A stretch of DNA of 64,000 nt from Psychrobacter sp. NG25 (GTDB lineage: Bacteria > Pseudomonadota > Gammaproteobacteria > Pseudomonadales > Moraxellaceae), in the NCBI RefSeq assembly GCF_015234355.1, contig NZ_JADGMV010000002.1, positions 496,001 through 560,000 on the forward strand. The letters are read 5' to 3'. The notes beneath the pieces are model-generated. The model was not told the origin of the DNA. It was given only the letters and a program-made list of their open reading frames with translations, and ran no database searches. The position numbers and the translations under genes are program-made. Of this stretch, positions 49,419 through 59,935 are shown piece by piece (position 1 is the first letter of the stretch; every line of letters begins with the position of its first letter).

Positions 49419-49507
49419 TAGTGCTTTGCCAAAAGCTCCGTAAAATAAATGCTGATATAGACCAAATATCAGCCATATGACTAACCATAAAATATAAGGA
49501 CATAATT

Positions 49508-49798
49508 ATGTTATATCACGTCAGAATGGATGTGTTGTTACCGACAGATATGAATGCTGATCAAGTTAATGAACTTAAGCAAGCTGAAAAAGCGCTATCA
49601 CACAAACTGCAGGAACAAGGTAAGTGGCGTCATATTTGGCGCTTAGCAGGAGAGTATTCTAACTTTAGTATTTTCGATGTCGAAAGTAATGAAGAACTAC
49701 ACGACATTATGATGTCGCTACCACTTTACCCTTATATGAAAGTCGAGGTCACCCCTCTACTTCGTCATCCTTCTTCTATTCGCGATGATGATAGTTAG
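49508..49798 (+). CDS. catC: muconolactone delta-isomerase
   Basis: 96 residues, the standard length for this small decameric enzyme. It isomerises muconolactone to 3-oxoadipate enol-lactone. The sequence (MLYHVRMDVLLPTDM...KLQEQGKWRHIWRLAGEYSNFSIFDVESNEELHDIMMSLPLYPYMKVEVTPL) is recognisable throughout. A ribosome site (AAGGA) is present and it follows catB by 89 bp. Confidence 0.95.
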   Translation: MLYHVRMDVLLPTDMNADQVNELKQAEKALSHKLQEQGKWRHIWRLAGEYSNFSIFDVESNEELHDIMMSLPLYPYMKVEVTPLLRHPSSIRDDDS

Positions 49799-50000
49799 TG
49801 CCTTATAACGCTATTACTAGATTTCATTATTACCTTTGATGTTGATCAAATAATAGCGCCTTAACCCATTTTTTAATAATTATTGGTCTATACCAGATCA
49901 ACGGAGACCTGTTGCCAAAAATAAGTATTAGATGAATAAAATTTGAGTAAGAGTACTAGATATAACTACCTTTTAAATAGTCCTCAACAAGGAGAGAGAC

Positions 50001-50924
50001 ATGGAACGCAGCCAAATTGAAGCATTAGCCACTCAGTTCATCAAAGGTAAAATTGACTTTCCTGAACAAGTTAATCCACGTATACAAGCTATTGTCTTAC
50101 GTATCGTAACCGACCTCATGCAGACCATCAATGATTTGAAAATCACGGCCGATGAATATTGGTCTGGGGTTGAGTTCATTGGTGACTTGGGTAAAGAAGC
50201 AGGATTACTCTCCCCTGGTCTTGGTTTTGATCATTTTATGGATTTGATGATTGAAGAAGATCTCAAAGCAGCTGGTCTTGATGGTGGCACTGTACGTACG
50301 ATCGAAGGCCCTCTTTATGTTGCTGGAGCCCCAGAAGAAAAAGGTTTTGCCCGTTTAGATGACGGCACTGATATTGAGAATGGTACCGTTTTATTCATGC
50401 AAGGAGGCGTCTACGACGAAAACGGCCAGCCTTTACCAAACGCCAAGGTTGAAGTCTGGCATGCCGACAGCTTAGGTAACTATTCTTTCTTTGATGAGTC
50501 TCAATCTTCTTTTAATCTACGACGTACCATCATTACTGATGAAAACGGCAACTATGCATTCCGTAGCATTGTGCCACTCGGTTATGCAGTACCGCCAGAA
50601 GGCATGACTCAAAAGGTCTTAGGCGCGCTAGGACGTCATGGTCATCGTCCAGCACACATTCATTTTTTCGCTAGTGCAGACGGTTATCGTAAACTAACTA
50701 CCCAAATCAATATCGACGGTGATGAGTACCTATGGGATGACTTTGCCTTTGCTAGTCGTGAAGGATTAGTCCCCAAGGTAAATATGGTAGAAGATGCTGA
50801 CAAGTTAAAAGAGCATGGTCTGAACAAGCCTTATGCCAGTATCGACTTTGACTTTCACTTAGTAAAAGACATCGATAAGCCAGTACAGGGCAGTGAAGTT
50901 GAACGCCGTCGTGCGCAAGCTTAG
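50001..50924 (+). CDS. catA: catechol 1,2-dioxygenase
   Basis: 307 residues. A non-heme Fe(III) intradiol dioxygenase that opens catechol to cis,cis-muconate. Iron ligands are Y161 (WHADSLGNYSFFD), Y195 (VPLGYAVPP), H219 and H221 (GHRPAHIHFF). The N-terminal helical dimerisation domain is about 1-95. AAGGAG lies 8 bases before the ATG. It is placed between catC and benA, 202 bp after catC, which leaves room for its own promoter. In Acinetobacter catA is not in the cat operon, so this arrangement differs. Confidence 0.96.
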   Translation: MERSQIEALATQFIKGKIDFPEQVNPRIQAIVLRIVTDLMQTINDLKITADEYWSGVEFIGDLGKEAGLLSPGLGFDHFMDLMIEEDLKAAGLDGGTVRTIEGPLYVAGAPEEKGFARLDDGTDIENGTVLFMQGGVYDENGQPLPNAKVEVWHADSLGNYSFFDESQSSFNLRRTIITDENGNYAFRSIVPLGYAVPPEGMTQKVLGALGRHGHRPAHIHFFASADGYRKLTTQINIDGDEYLWDDFAFASREGLVPKVNMVEDADKLKEHGLNKPYASIDFDFHLVKDIDKPVQGSEVERRRAQA

Positions 50925-51055
50925 TTGTTGAATATCCCTAGCTACTGTTAGCAACTACTAAATATTATAAATTTTCGCTTGATATGCATGCAGTTGGCGT
51001 ATCAAGCGTCATACCCCAACATCGTTTAACACCGTTATTTACAAGGAAGACAGCC

Positions 51056-52435
51056 ATGAGCGAGCGTATTAATCTAATACCTGAAGGATCAGATATCGCT
51101 ATCGATGATTTTTTAGAAGAAAATGCAGAAAAAGGAATTTATCGCCTACATCGCAGTGCCTTTACCAATGAAGAGCTTTTTGAGCTTGAAATGAAGCATA
51201 TCTTTGAAAGCAATTGGGTTTATCTGGCTCATGAGACTCAAATCCCTGATAACAACGATTATTATACAACATACATCGGCCGCCAGCCGGTCATCGTTGC
51301 GCGTAATAAAGAAGGTGAACTGCATTGTATGATCAATGCCTGCTCTCATCGAGGCGCTCAATTATGCCGTCATAAGAAAGGCAATAAGGCAACTTATACG
51401 TGCCCCTTTCACGGTTGGACTTATAACAACTCTGGCAAGCTACTTAAAGTTAAAGATCCACGCGGCGCAGGTTACCCTGACGCTTTTAATAAAGACGGCT
51501 CTCATGATCTAAAGCAAGTCAAACTTGCCAATTACAAAGGCTTCTTGTTTGCTAGTCTTAAAGATGACGTCGAACCGATTGAAGACTGGCTTGGCGGATC
51601 AACCAAAATTCTTGACATGATTGTCAATCAATCACCAGAAGGCCTAGAAGTACTACGCGGCACCTCAACCTATACCTTTGATGGTAACTGGAAGCTACAA
51701 GCTGAAAATGGTGCTGATGGCTACCATGTTTCAGCTGTCCATTGGAACTATGCTGCGACAACAGCACGTCGCAAAGAGCAAGAAGCAAAAAAAGAAGACA
51801 ACATCAAAGCCATGAATGCTGGCAAATGGGGTCGTCAAGGTGGCGGATTCTATTCTTTTGAGAACGGTCATTTACTACTCTGGACTCAATGGGAGAACCC
51901 GCAAGATCGTCCTAATTTTGCGTATCGCGATGACTATGTTGCCCAGTATGGTGAAGCAATGGCCGACTGGATGATTGGACGCTCGCGTAACTTATGCTTA
52001 TATCCAAACGTGTATATCATGGATCAATTTAGCTCGCAAATCCGTATGCTGCGTCCAATAGCCGTTGATAAAACTGAAGTCACTATCTGGTGTATCGCAC
52101 CGAAAGGCGAAAGTGATGAAGCACGTACTCGCCGTATCCGTCAGTACGAAGACTTCTTTAACGTAACTGGTATGGCAACACCAGATGACTTAGAAGAATT
52201 CCGCTCATGCCAGCAAGGCTATAACGGCATTAAGCTCGAATGGAACGACATGTGTCGTGGTTCCGAGCACTGGATAGAAGGCGCTGACGAAGGTGCAAAA
52301 GCCATCGACCTGAAGCCTTTGTTAAGCGGAGCTAAGACTGAAGATGAAGGATTGTATACCGTGCAACATCGATATTGGCATGAAGAGATGAAAAAAGCCC
52401 TAGAGCAAGAACAGCAGCTACATGGCGCAGGCTAA
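51056..52435 (+). CDS. benA: benzoate 1,2-dioxygenase, large (alpha) subunit
   Basis: 459 residues from the ATG at 51056, preceded by AAGGA; an upstream in-frame ATG at 50984 adds 24 residues without family similarity. The Rieske site is CSHRGAQLC and CPFHGW (C-x-H...C-x2-H), and the mononuclear iron site is in [16 protein letters not shown]. It forms the oxygenase with BenB and makes the cis-diol of benzoate. The set benABCDE identifies benzoate rather than toluate or anthranilate as the probable substrate. Confidence 0.95.
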   Translation: MSERINLIPEGSDIAIDDFLEENAEKGIYRLHRSAFTNEELFELEMKHIFESNWVYLAHETQIPDNNDYYTTYIGRQPVIVARNKEGELHCMINACSHRGAQLCRHKKGNKATYTCPFHGWTYNNSGKLLKVKDPRGAGYPDAFNKDGSHDLKQVKLANYKGFLFASLKDDVEPIEDWLGGSTKILDMIVNQSPEGLEVLRGTSTYTFDGNWKLQAENGADGYHVSAVHWNYAATTARRKEQEAKKEDNIKAMNAGKWGRQGGGFYSFENGHLLLWTQWENPQDRPNFAYRDDYVAQYGEAMADWMIGRSRNLCLYPNVYIMDQFSSQIRMLRPIAVDKTEVTIWCIAPKGESDEARTRRIRQYEDFFNVTGMATPDDLEEFRSCQQGYNGIKLEWNDMCRGSEHWIEGADEGAKAIDLKPLLSGAKTEDEGLYTVQHRYWHEEMKKALEQEQQLHGAG

Positions 52436-52506
52436 TATTAGCTACCTACTTAGACCAGTAACTTGCTAGTTATTGCAGGACGAACAAATATAAAAGGATA
52501 TCGCTA

Positions 52507-53004
52507 ATGAAAAATGCAACGGTTAATATCGAAGATGTGCGTCAGTTTCTGTACCGTGAAGCACGATTGCTTGATGAAAAAAAATGGGAAGAATGGCTGG
52601 CTTGTTATGACGAAGAATGTCCGTTTTGGATGCCTAGTTGGGATGATGATGGCGAGCTAATAAACAACCCGCAACGCGAAATATCTCTGATTTATTACCC
52701 TGATCGTCGCGGGCTTGAAGATCGAATTTTCCGTATCGAGACTGAGCGTTCTTCTGCAACCATTCCTGATACTCGCACCACGCATAACTTATCTAATATC
52801 GAATTACTTGAAGATAATAACGGCATTGTTAGCGTCCGATTTAACTGGATCAATAAGTCTTATCGTTATCATGAGACCAATACTTACTGGGGATTCTCTA
52901 AATACAAAATAGACATGAATCAAGCTAGCCCAAAGATTTTGGACAAATACATCGTATTAAAAGATGATTACGTACACCAAATTATGGATGTATATCACGT
53001 CTAG
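52507..53004 (+). CDS. benB: benzoate 1,2-dioxygenase, small (beta) subunit
   Basis: 165 residues of the NTF2-like ring-hydroxylating dioxygenase beta family. The structural subunit of the alpha3-beta3 oxygenase. Recognisable segments are FLYREARLLDEKKWEEWLACYDEECPFWMP and EISLIYYPDRRGLEDRIFRIETERSSATIPDTRTTHNLSNIE. A ribosome site (AAAAGGA) precedes the ATG; it lies 71 bp after benA. Confidence 0.95.
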   Translation: MKNATVNIEDVRQFLYREARLLDEKKWEEWLACYDEECPFWMPSWDDDGELINNPQREISLIYYPDRRGLEDRIFRIETERSSATIPDTRTTHNLSNIELLEDNNGIVSVRFNWINKSYRYHETNTYWGFSKYKIDMNQASPKILDKYIVLKDDYVHQIMDVYHV

Positions 53005-53151
53005 AGTTCGCATGATTTTATTTATGCTTTCCAGCTAGTACAAATAATTAAATTTAAAAATAGCTTGTTGGTAATTTATAAAGTATCAACGAGCCAACCA
53101 AAAATATAGTGATGTTAGTCAGTAGCCATATATTGAAAAAGGATGTTTCTC

Positions 53152-54168
53152 ATGGAATACAACATAGCTCTACAGTTTGAAGATGGTGTCACGGGATTTA
53201 TCAAATGTGAAGATGATGAAACCGTTGCCGAAGCTGCTTATCGCCAAAAATATAATATCCCTGTGGACTGTTTAGATGGCGCATGCGGTACCTGCCGTTG
53301 TCATTGTGAGTCGGGCAGCTATGACATGCATCCTGATATGTATATTGAAGAGGCGCTGACCGAAACCGAAGCTAATGATGGCTACGTCTTGACCTGTCAA
53401 ATGATTCCTGAAAGCGACTGTGTCATTAAAGTGCCAACCTCATCAGAAGCCTGCAAAGTTAGTAAGTCTGTGTTCAAAGGTAAGCTACAGCAGCTAAATG
53501 TATTGTCAGAATCCACCATTCACTTCGGCGTCGAAGTGAGCAATCCAGATGCCTTAGTATTTTTACCTGGGCAGTATGTCAACATTACTATCCCTGACTC
53601 TGATGAGACACGTTCCTACTCTTTTAGCTCAATGCCTAGTACCAATCAGGCTGAATTTGTCATCCGTAACATTCCAAATGGCAAGATGAGTACCTTTTTA
53701 TCTGATGTTGCCAAGCTAGGTCAAGATATTGATTTTGAAGGACCGTTTGGTAGTTTCTATTTACGTCCTATCGTACGCCCTACTGTATTTTTAGCTGGTG
53801 GTACAGGTATCGCACCCTTTTTATCGATGCTAAAAAGCTTAGAAATATCGGGTGCTCATCATCCTGTCAAGATGGTCTACGGTGTTACTAATGATGCTGA
53901 TTTGATAGAGATTGAAAAACTGGAAGAAGTGAAGAAAAACCACGATTGGTTTGACTATTATACCTGTGTAGCAAGCGAGGAAAGCGGCCATGAGCGCAAA
54001 GGCTATGTAACCAGCCATGTTGAAGCTGATTGGCTAAATGATGGTGATGTTGATGTCTATCTGTGTGGTCCTCTGGCGATGGTCGATGCCGTTAGTAATT
54101 GGTTAGATACAAGTAGCCTCAAACCTAGCAATTTTTATTATGAAAAGTTCACACCTAGTGAGCAGTAA
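53152..54168 (+). CDS. benC: benzoate 1,2-dioxygenase electron transfer component
   Basis: 338 residues from the ATG at 53152, chosen because AAGGA is 8-9 bases before it, whereas the ATG at 53143 overlaps that site. The N-terminal 2Fe-2S ferredoxin (CLDGACGTCRCHC, then C in LTCQM) is followed by the FAD domain (RSYSFSS) and NADH domain (GGTGIAPFLSML; LCGPLAMVD). It passes electrons from NADH to BenAB. Confidence 0.95.
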   Translation: MEYNIALQFEDGVTGFIKCEDDETVAEAAYRQKYNIPVDCLDGACGTCRCHCESGSYDMHPDMYIEEALTETEANDGYVLTCQMIPESDCVIKVPTSSEACKVSKSVFKGKLQQLNVLSESTIHFGVEVSNPDALVFLPGQYVNITIPDSDETRSYSFSSMPSTNQAEFVIRNIPNGKMSTFLSDVAKLGQDIDFEGPFGSFYLRPIVRPTVFLAGGTGIAPFLSMLKSLEISGAHHPVKMVYGVTNDADLIEIEKLEEVKKNHDWFDYYTCVASEESGHERKGYVTSHVEADWLNDGDVDVYLCGPLAMVDAVSNWLDTSSLKPSNFYYEKFTPSEQ

Positions 54169-54217
54169 TATAGCTCAAACAATACAGCGATAGAATACTT
54201 TTCTCTAGGAGACAGCA

Positions 54218-54997
54218 ATGAGTAAGCGTTTTGATAATAAAGTATGTGTCGTAACGGGTGCCGCACAAGGTATCGGTCGCGGGGTCGCATTACGCTTAGC
54301 AAATGAGGGTGGCAAGATAGTCATGGCAGACGTCTCACCTTTGGTAGAAGACGTGTTAGCAGAAATCACTACAAATGGCGGGCATGCGACGACCATTCAA
54401 GCTGATCTTGAGACTTATCAAGGGGCACAGGATGTTATCGGTAAAGCACTTGATACCTACGGTCGTATTGACATATTGGTCAATAATGTAGGCGGTGCAA
54501 TATGGATGAAACCATTCATCAGTTTCTCTGAGATAGAGATTGAAAAAGAAATTAGTCGCTCACTATTTCCAACATTATGGTGTTGCCATGCAGTATTGCC
54601 ATCGATGATCAAACAACAATCTGGCACTATCGTTAATGTTTCCTCCATCGCAACGCGTGGTATCAACCGTATACCCTACTCAACTGCAAAAGGCGGTGTA
54701 AACGCCATGACTGCATCACTTGCTTTTGAACATGCAAGTGATGGAATTCGCGTTAATGCAGTGGCAACGGGTGGTACTGAAGCCCCGCCTAGAAAGATTC
54801 CACGTAATACAAAGCCTTTAACTGATGAAGAGAAAGGCTGGATGAACGCAGTTGTTGATCAAACCATCGACAGCACATTTGTGAAACGTTACGGCACAAT
54901 AGATGAACAAGTCAATGCCATCGCATTTTTGGCTTCTGATGAATCTTCCTATATCACTGGAAGCACTATCCCTGTAGGCGGTGGTGACGCAGGCTAA
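54218..54997 (+). CDS. benD: 1,6-dihydroxycyclohexa-2,4-diene-1-carboxylate dehydrogenase
   Basis: 259 residues, short-chain dehydrogenase. NAD loop TGAAQGIGRG, N-N-V-G in LVNNVGGA, and catalytic S...Y-S-T-A-K in SSIATRGINRIPYSTAKGG. It oxidises and decarboxylates the benzoate cis-diol to catechol. AGGAG precedes the ATG, 49 bp after benC. Confidence 0.95.
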   Translation: MSKRFDNKVCVVTGAAQGIGRGVALRLANEGGKIVMADVSPLVEDVLAEITTNGGHATTIQADLETYQGAQDVIGKALDTYGRIDILVNNVGGAIWMKPFISFSEIEIEKEISRSLFPTLWCCHAVLPSMIKQQSGTIVNVSSIATRGINRIPYSTAKGGVNAMTASLAFEHASDGIRVNAVATGGTEAPPRKIPRNTKPLTDEEKGWMNAVVDQTIDSTFVKRYGTIDEQVNAIAFLASDESSYITGSTIPVGGGDAG

Positions 54998-55075
54998 TCT
55001 CTCTCGTCAGGTTATTAAGTAGCATAGCTTTGAACAGAGAATTATCTAATCGCTGCTGATTTGCAAGGAAGCAAT

Positions 55076-56272
55076 ATGGCAAACGTAATACACACATTGA
55101 AAGATGACTGGTCAATCTCTGCCACCGTAGCAGGTTTTTTGGCCGTACTGATTTCTTATGCTGGCCCCTTAATTATCTTTTTTCAGGCAGCACAAGCAGC
55201 GCAGGTGTCAGAAGCGATGATGGCATCATGGATTTGGGGGGTGTCTATAGGTGCCGCTGTCTCAGGTATTTATTTATCCATTAAGTATAAAACCCCTATT
55301 ATTACCGCTTGGTCAGCGCCTGGTACCGCACTATTGGTAACCGTCTTTCCGAATATGAGTATTAATGAAGCGATAGCCGCTTATATCGTATCAGGGATTG
55401 TGATTTTTTTAGTAGGTGCAACTGGCTCTTTTGACAAAATTTTAAGATGGATTCCTAATGGTATCGCTGCCGGTATGATGGCAGGCATCCTGTTTCAATT
55501 CGGCTTAGAGTTATTTGTAGCAACCAATACGATGCCGTTTATCGTGTTTAGCATGCTTGGCTGTTACTTAATGGCCAAACGATTTTCACCGCGCTATACC
55601 ATGATTTGGGTACTGCTATGCGGTGTCATTTTGAGTGTTCTATTGGGGAAAATGAACCCTGTCGATATAGATTTAGCCATTACCATACCTACTGTGATAT
55701 GGCCTGAGTGGACATGGAATGCCGTATTCAATCTTGCTGTTCCACTCATTCTTGTCAGCTTAACTGGACAGTTTTTACCTGGTATGGCGATTCTTAATCT
55801 TAGTGGTTATGACACACCAGCCAAGCCTATCGTCAGTATTACAAGCCTAGCTTCGTTAGCAGTCGCCTGTGTAGGGGGTATTACGATTGTCCTAGCAGCA
55901 ATCACCGCAGCACTTTGTACTGGTAAGGATGCCCATGAATTAAAAGAGAAACGCTACATAGCAGGTGTAGCAAACGGTATTTTTTATCTATTAGGGGGAC
56001 TACTTGCCGGTAGCATCGTGATGGTATTTAGCTTGCTGCCCAAAGAGCTAGTTGCAGCATTAGCCGGTCTTGCACTTATCGGTGCTATTTCTACCAACAT
56101 TACTATAGCAATGAAAGATGACTCTCAAAGAGATGCAGCGCTAATCACTTTTTTAGCAACAGCATCTGGTATGAGTTTTCTTGGATTAAGCTCTGTTTTT
56201 TGGGGCATTCTTATCGGCATGATTGCTTACTATGTTTTAAGCAAAAAACGATTATTACCTCTATTTTCATAA
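55076..56272 (+). CDS. benE: benzoate/H+ symporter
   Basis: 398 residues from the ATG at 55076 with AAGGA 6 bases upstream; a TTG at 55061 would add five residues. About 12 hydrophobic segments and the BenE family segments SISATVAGFLAVLISYAGPLIIFFQAAQAA and ITAWSAPGTALL are visible. An inner-membrane importer of benzoate. A second importer of a different family, BenK-like, closes the cluster. Confidence 0.93.
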   Translation: MANVIHTLKDDWSISATVAGFLAVLISYAGPLIIFFQAAQAAQVSEAMMASWIWGVSIGAAVSGIYLSIKYKTPIITAWSAPGTALLVTVFPNMSINEAIAAYIVSGIVIFLVGATGSFDKILRWIPNGIAAGMMAGILFQFGLELFVATNTMPFIVFSMLGCYLMAKRFSPRYTMIWVLLCGVILSVLLGKMNPVDIDLAITIPTVIWPEWTWNAVFNLAVPLILVSLTGQFLPGMAILNLSGYDTPAKPIVSITSLASLAVACVGGITIVLAAITAALCTGKDAHELKEKRYIAGVANGIFYLLGGLLAGSIVMVFSLLPKELVAALAGLALIGAISTNITIAMKDDSQRDAALITFLATASGMSFLGLSSVFWGILIGMIAYYVLSKKRLLPLFS

Positions 56273-56387
56273 GCAAAAATATACGTCATTTTTATCAATA
56301 GAACAGCCCAAACGACAAGACAGTCTCGAAGATGCATAAAACTTAAGTCTCGCAATACCTAATATTACTTTTGTATAGGACATAAAC

Positions 56388-57089
56388 ATGATTAATAAAG
56401 CTGAAAAAAATATCACGGATGTACTTAGCCAAATTAAAGATGGCGCCACTATTATGATTGGTGGTTTTGGAACTGCAGGGCAACCAGCTGAACTCATTGA
56501 TGGCCTTATCAATTTAGGTGTTAAAAACCTTGTCATTATTAATAATAATGCTGGAAACGGTGATCATGGTCTTGCCAGATTATTAAAAACGGGCGCGGTA
56601 CGTAAAATCATTTGTTCTTTTCCTCGTCAATCAGACTCATGGGTATTCGATGAGCTTTATCATGCAGGAAAAATTGATCTGGAATTAGTACCACAAGGTA
56701 ATTTGGCTTGCCGTATTCAAGCGGCAGGCATGGGGCTTGGAGCCGTATATACACCAACAGGGTTCGGCACTCTACTCGCAGAAGGCAAAGAAACTCGTCA
56801 TATCGATGGCAAAGACTATGTCTTGGAATATCCAATTAAAGCTGATTTCGCCTTAATAAAAGCAAACAAGGGTGATCGTTGGGGTAACTTAGTTTACCGA
56901 AAATCTGCACGTAACTTTGGTCCAATTATGGCAATGGCAGCTGACGTGACTATCGCTCAAGTCTCTCAAACAGTTGATCTAGGTGAGCTTGATCCTGAGC
57001 ACGTTATTACACCAGGCATTTTTGTGCAGCACGTGGTGCAAGTCCAACCTGCTAGCACTAGTACTGAACTTTCTGATACTGCAGCGTAG
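56388..57089 (+). CDS. catI: 3-oxoadipate CoA-transferase, subunit A
   Basis: 233 residues, class I CoA-transferase alpha subunit: ATIMIGGFGTAGQPAELIDGL with the glycine-rich CoA site, and LGAVYTPTGFGTLLAEGKE. With subunit B it moves CoA from succinyl-CoA to 3-oxoadipate. It could equally be named pcaI. A ribosome site (TAGGA) precedes it. Confidence 0.94.
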   Translation: MINKAEKNITDVLSQIKDGATIMIGGFGTAGQPAELIDGLINLGVKNLVIINNNAGNGDHGLARLLKTGAVRKIICSFPRQSDSWVFDELYHAGKIDLELVPQGNLACRIQAAGMGLGAVYTPTGFGTLLAEGKETRHIDGKDYVLEYPIKADFALIKANKGDRWGNLVYRKSARNFGPIMAMAADVTIAQVSQTVDLGELDPEHVITPGIFVQHVVQVQPASTSTELSDTAA

Positions 57090-57126
57090 CCACCGCTAAA
57101 TACTGCCAATTATAAGGAGCGTCATC

Positions 57127-57786
57127 ATGAGCCATACCTCTTACAGCGTTTTGACCCGTGACCAAATAGCCGAACGAGCTGCACAAGACATTCCAGATGG
57201 AGCCTATGTCAATTTAGGCATCGGACTACCGACTAAAATCGCACAATATTTATCTAATGATAAAGACGTATTTTTGCATTCAGAAAACGGCTTATTAGCT
57301 TTTGGTCCATCACCTGCCAAAGGTGAAGAAGATCCCGAACTGATTAATGCTGGAAAGGAATACGTTACTATGCTCGATGGCGGTAGCTACTTTCATCATG
57401 GTGACTCTTTTGCCATGATGCGCGGTGGCCATATCGACATTTGCGTGTTGGGTGCGTTTCAAGTAGCTGCTAATGGTGATTTAGCCAATTGGAGTACTGG
57501 TGCAGAGGATGCGATACCCGCTGTTGGAGGTGCTATGGACTTAGCCGTCGGCGCCAAAAAAGTTTTTGTAATGACCAATCACATCACCAAAACTGGGGAT
57601 CCTAAAATCGTCAGCGAACTTACCTACCCTGTGACTGGGAAAAATTGCGTAGATCGGATTTATACTGATTTATGCGTCATTGATGTCACTGATAAAGGAC
57701 TGCTAGTCACTGAAATGGTCGATGGTATGAGCTTTTTGGACTTGCAAGAATTGACTGGTGCAATGTTAATTGACGCTACTCAATAA
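57127..57786 (+). CDS. catJ: 3-oxoadipate CoA-transferase, subunit B
   Basis: 219 residues, class I CoA-transferase beta subunit. The catalytic glutamate is in FLHSENGLLAFGP. VNLGIGLPTKIAQYL and GGHIDICVLGAFQVAANGDLANW are family segments. It lies 37 bp after subunit A, preceded by AAGGAG. It could equally be named pcaJ. Confidence 0.94.
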   Translation: MSHTSYSVLTRDQIAERAAQDIPDGAYVNLGIGLPTKIAQYLSNDKDVFLHSENGLLAFGPSPAKGEEDPELINAGKEYVTMLDGGSYFHHGDSFAMMRGGHIDICVLGAFQVAANGDLANWSTGAEDAIPAVGGAMDLAVGAKKVFVMTNHITKTGDPKIVSELTYPVTGKNCVDRIYTDLCVIDVTDKGLLVTEMVDGMSFLDLQELTGAMLIDATQ

Positions 57787-57837
57787 AAACAGGTCTTACT
57801 CAAAACTTCAAACAACCAAAAATTCAGGATAATCGCC

Positions 57838-59070
57838 ATGACTGATTCAACTGTCTATTTAAACGATGCTTATATTATCGATGCCATTCGCACTCCTTTT
57901 GGTCGTTACGGCGGCGGTCTAGCACCTGTACGTGCAGACGATTTAGGCGCTATCCCTATCAAGGCGCTAATCGAACGTAATACTAATGTCGATTGGGTAA
58001 AAGTAGATGACGTCATCTACGGCTGTGCTAATCAAAGCGGTGAAGACAACCGTAACGTCGGACGTATGTCGTCATTGCTAGCCGGCCTACCTTATCAAGT
58101 GCCTGCAACTACTGTTAATCGCTTGTGCGGCTCGTCGATGGATGCGTTAGCGATAGCGGCGCGTGCGATTAAAGCCGGTGAAGCTCATCTAATTATCGCA
58201 GGTGGTGTTGAGAGCATGAGCCGTGCACCATTTGTAATGGGTAAATCAGACAAATCCTTTGGTCGTAGCCAAAATCTTGAAGATACCACCATGGGTTGGC
58301 GCTTTATCAATCCAAAACTTGATGAGCTATATGGAACAGAAACCATGCCTCAAACGGCTGAAAATGTTGCAGAGCAATTTAATGTCAATCGAGCTGACCA
58401 AGATGCATTTGCATTACGTAGCCAACAACGTACTAAAGCGGCGCAAGAGTCTGGATTCTTCAAAGATGAGATTACCCCTGTCGTCATCCCACAACGTAAA
58501 GGCGAGCCTGTCACCATCGATACTGATGAGCATCCTCGTGCTGATACTACACTTGAGAAGTTGACCAAATTACGCCCTATCGTCACCGCAGATGGCACAG
58601 TAACCGCTGGAAATGCTTCTGGAATCAATGATGGCGCAGCAGCCTTCCTAGTAGCGTCAGAGCAAGCGATTAAAGAATTCAATCTAAAGCCGCGTGCACG
58701 TATTGTGGCCTCAACTACGGTAGGCGTTGAGCCACGTATTATGGGCTTTGCCCCAGCACCAGCGATGAAAAAGCTACTAGCGCAAACTGGCCTGTCACTT
58801 GATGATATGGATGTCGTTGAGTTAAACGAAGCCTTTGCATCGCAATCATTAGCCTGTACTCGTGATTTAGGTCTGCCTGACGGTAGCGCACGTGTCAATC
58901 CGAATGGCGGTGCGATTGCCCTTGGTCATCCACTCGGTGCATCAGGTGCACGTTTGATCTTAACCGCTCTCAATCAGCTTGAAAAAACAAGTAAGCGTTA
59001 TGCCATCTGCTCAATGTGTATCGGTGTTGGACAAGGCATCGCAATGATTATTGAGCGTGTTGAGAGCTGA
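57838..59070 (+). CDS. pcaF: 3-oxoadipyl-CoA thiolase
   Basis: 410 residues. Catalytic C97 in NRLCGSSMDAL, the H of GGAIALGHPLGASGARL and the C of ICSMCIGVGQG are present, as is the thiolase N-terminal AYIIDAIRTPFGRYGGGL characteristic of PcaF. It cleaves 3-oxoadipyl-CoA into succinyl-CoA and acetyl-CoA, the last step. It could equally be named catF. A large antisense frame at 58350-58898 is a shadow. Confidence 0.95.
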   Translation: MTDSTVYLNDAYIIDAIRTPFGRYGGGLAPVRADDLGAIPIKALIERNTNVDWVKVDDVIYGCANQSGEDNRNVGRMSSLLAGLPYQVPATTVNRLCGSSMDALAIAARAIKAGEAHLIIAGGVESMSRAPFVMGKSDKSFGRSQNLEDTTMGWRFINPKLDELYGTETMPQTAENVAEQFNVNRADQDAFALRSQQRTKAAQESGFFKDEITPVVIPQRKGEPVTIDTDEHPRADTTLEKLTKLRPIVTADGTVTAGNASGINDGAAAFLVASEQAIKEFNLKPRARIVASTTVGVEPRIMGFAPAPAMKKLLAQTGLSLDDMDVVELNEAFASQSLACTRDLGLPDGSARVNPNGGAIALGHPLGASGARLILTALNQLEKTSKRYAICSMCIGVGQGIAMIIERVES

Positions 59071-59158
59071 TTAATCGTTCAAAATAAGATAGACACCCAG
59101 CTCAATAAGTCAAAAAGAAGACCTTAATCACCCGACAGTTAAAACAAGGACGTTCATC

Positions 59159-59935
59159 ATGCCTGTATTTGAAAATAAAGGTGTCACGCTAAACTATACC
59201 ACCTTTGGAGATAGCAGCAACCCTACCCTAATATTCTCCAACTCTTTAGGTACTAGCTATCATATGTGGCAACCACAAATCGATACCTTACAAGCCGATT
59301 ACTTTATCATCTGCTATGACACTCGTGGCCATGGTAAATCATCAGCACCCAGAGGTCCTTATAATTTAAACCAGCTTGGGCAAGATGTGATTGATTTGTT
59401 AGATCACCTGCATCTTGATAAGGTGTTTTTTTGTGGCATTTCTATGGGCGGCATGACAGGTCAATGGTTAGCTATCAATCACCCTGACCGCTTCCACCAC
59501 TTGATGTTATGTAATACTGCAGCGAAAATTGGTAACGAAATAGCATGGACGGAGCGTTCAAAATTGGTACGTGAGCAAGGTCTAGCTCCTATCGCGGCTA
59601 CAGCTGCTCCACGTTGGTTCACAGCAGATTTTATCGATCATTACCCAGATGTAGTCGCGGCATTTTCTAGCGCTCTTGCGGCTGGCAGTGCAGAGGGCTA
59701 CGCAAGCTGCTGCGAGGCGTTATCTATCGCTGATACTCGCAAGCAGTTAAAAGATATTCGTGTACCAATTACAGTGTTGGCAGGCATTGAAGACCCGGTG
59801 ACGACCGTTGCCGATGGTCAATACATGGTTGATCATATACCTAACGCTACGCTTGCGACTATCGAAGCCTCTCATATCTCAAATATTGAACAACCTGAAG
59901 TATTTAATGAGTATGTTAGATATTACCTACAATAA
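59159..59935 (+). CDS. pcaD: 3-oxoadipate enol-lactonase
   Basis: 258 residues, alpha/beta hydrolase. Nucleophile serine in FCGISMGGMTGQW, oxyanion region FSNSLGTSYHMW, general-base histidine in ASHISNIEQPE, acid in GIEDPVT. It hydrolyses the enol-lactone made by CatC to 3-oxoadipate. It could equally be named catD. AAGGA lies just upstream. It is the last gene of the main run; 390 bp separate it from benK. Confidence 0.94.
   Translation: MPVFENKGVTLNYTTFGDSSNPTLIFSNSLGTSYHMWQPQIDTLQADYFIICYDTRGHGKSSAPRGPYNLNQLGQDVIDLLDHLHLDKVFFCGISMGGMTGQWLAINHPDRFHHLMLCNTAAKIGNEIAWTERSKLVREQGLAPIAATAAPRWFTADFIDHYPDVVAAFSSALAAGSAEGYASCCEALSIADTRKQLKDIRVPITVLAGIEDPVTTVADGQYMVDHIPNATLATIEASHISNIEQPEVFNEYVRYYLQ

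Noticed and set aside
50999..51014. GTAT-N8-ATAC upstream of benA as a BenM site
   Set aside because: The halves are in the reverse order of the ATAC-N7-GTAT consensus and the spacing is 8, so it is not a match.
58350..58898. 182-residue antisense frame within the thiolase gene
   Set aside because: It is a codon-bias shadow of pcaF: no ribosome site, no recognisable domain, and pcaF is fully supported.
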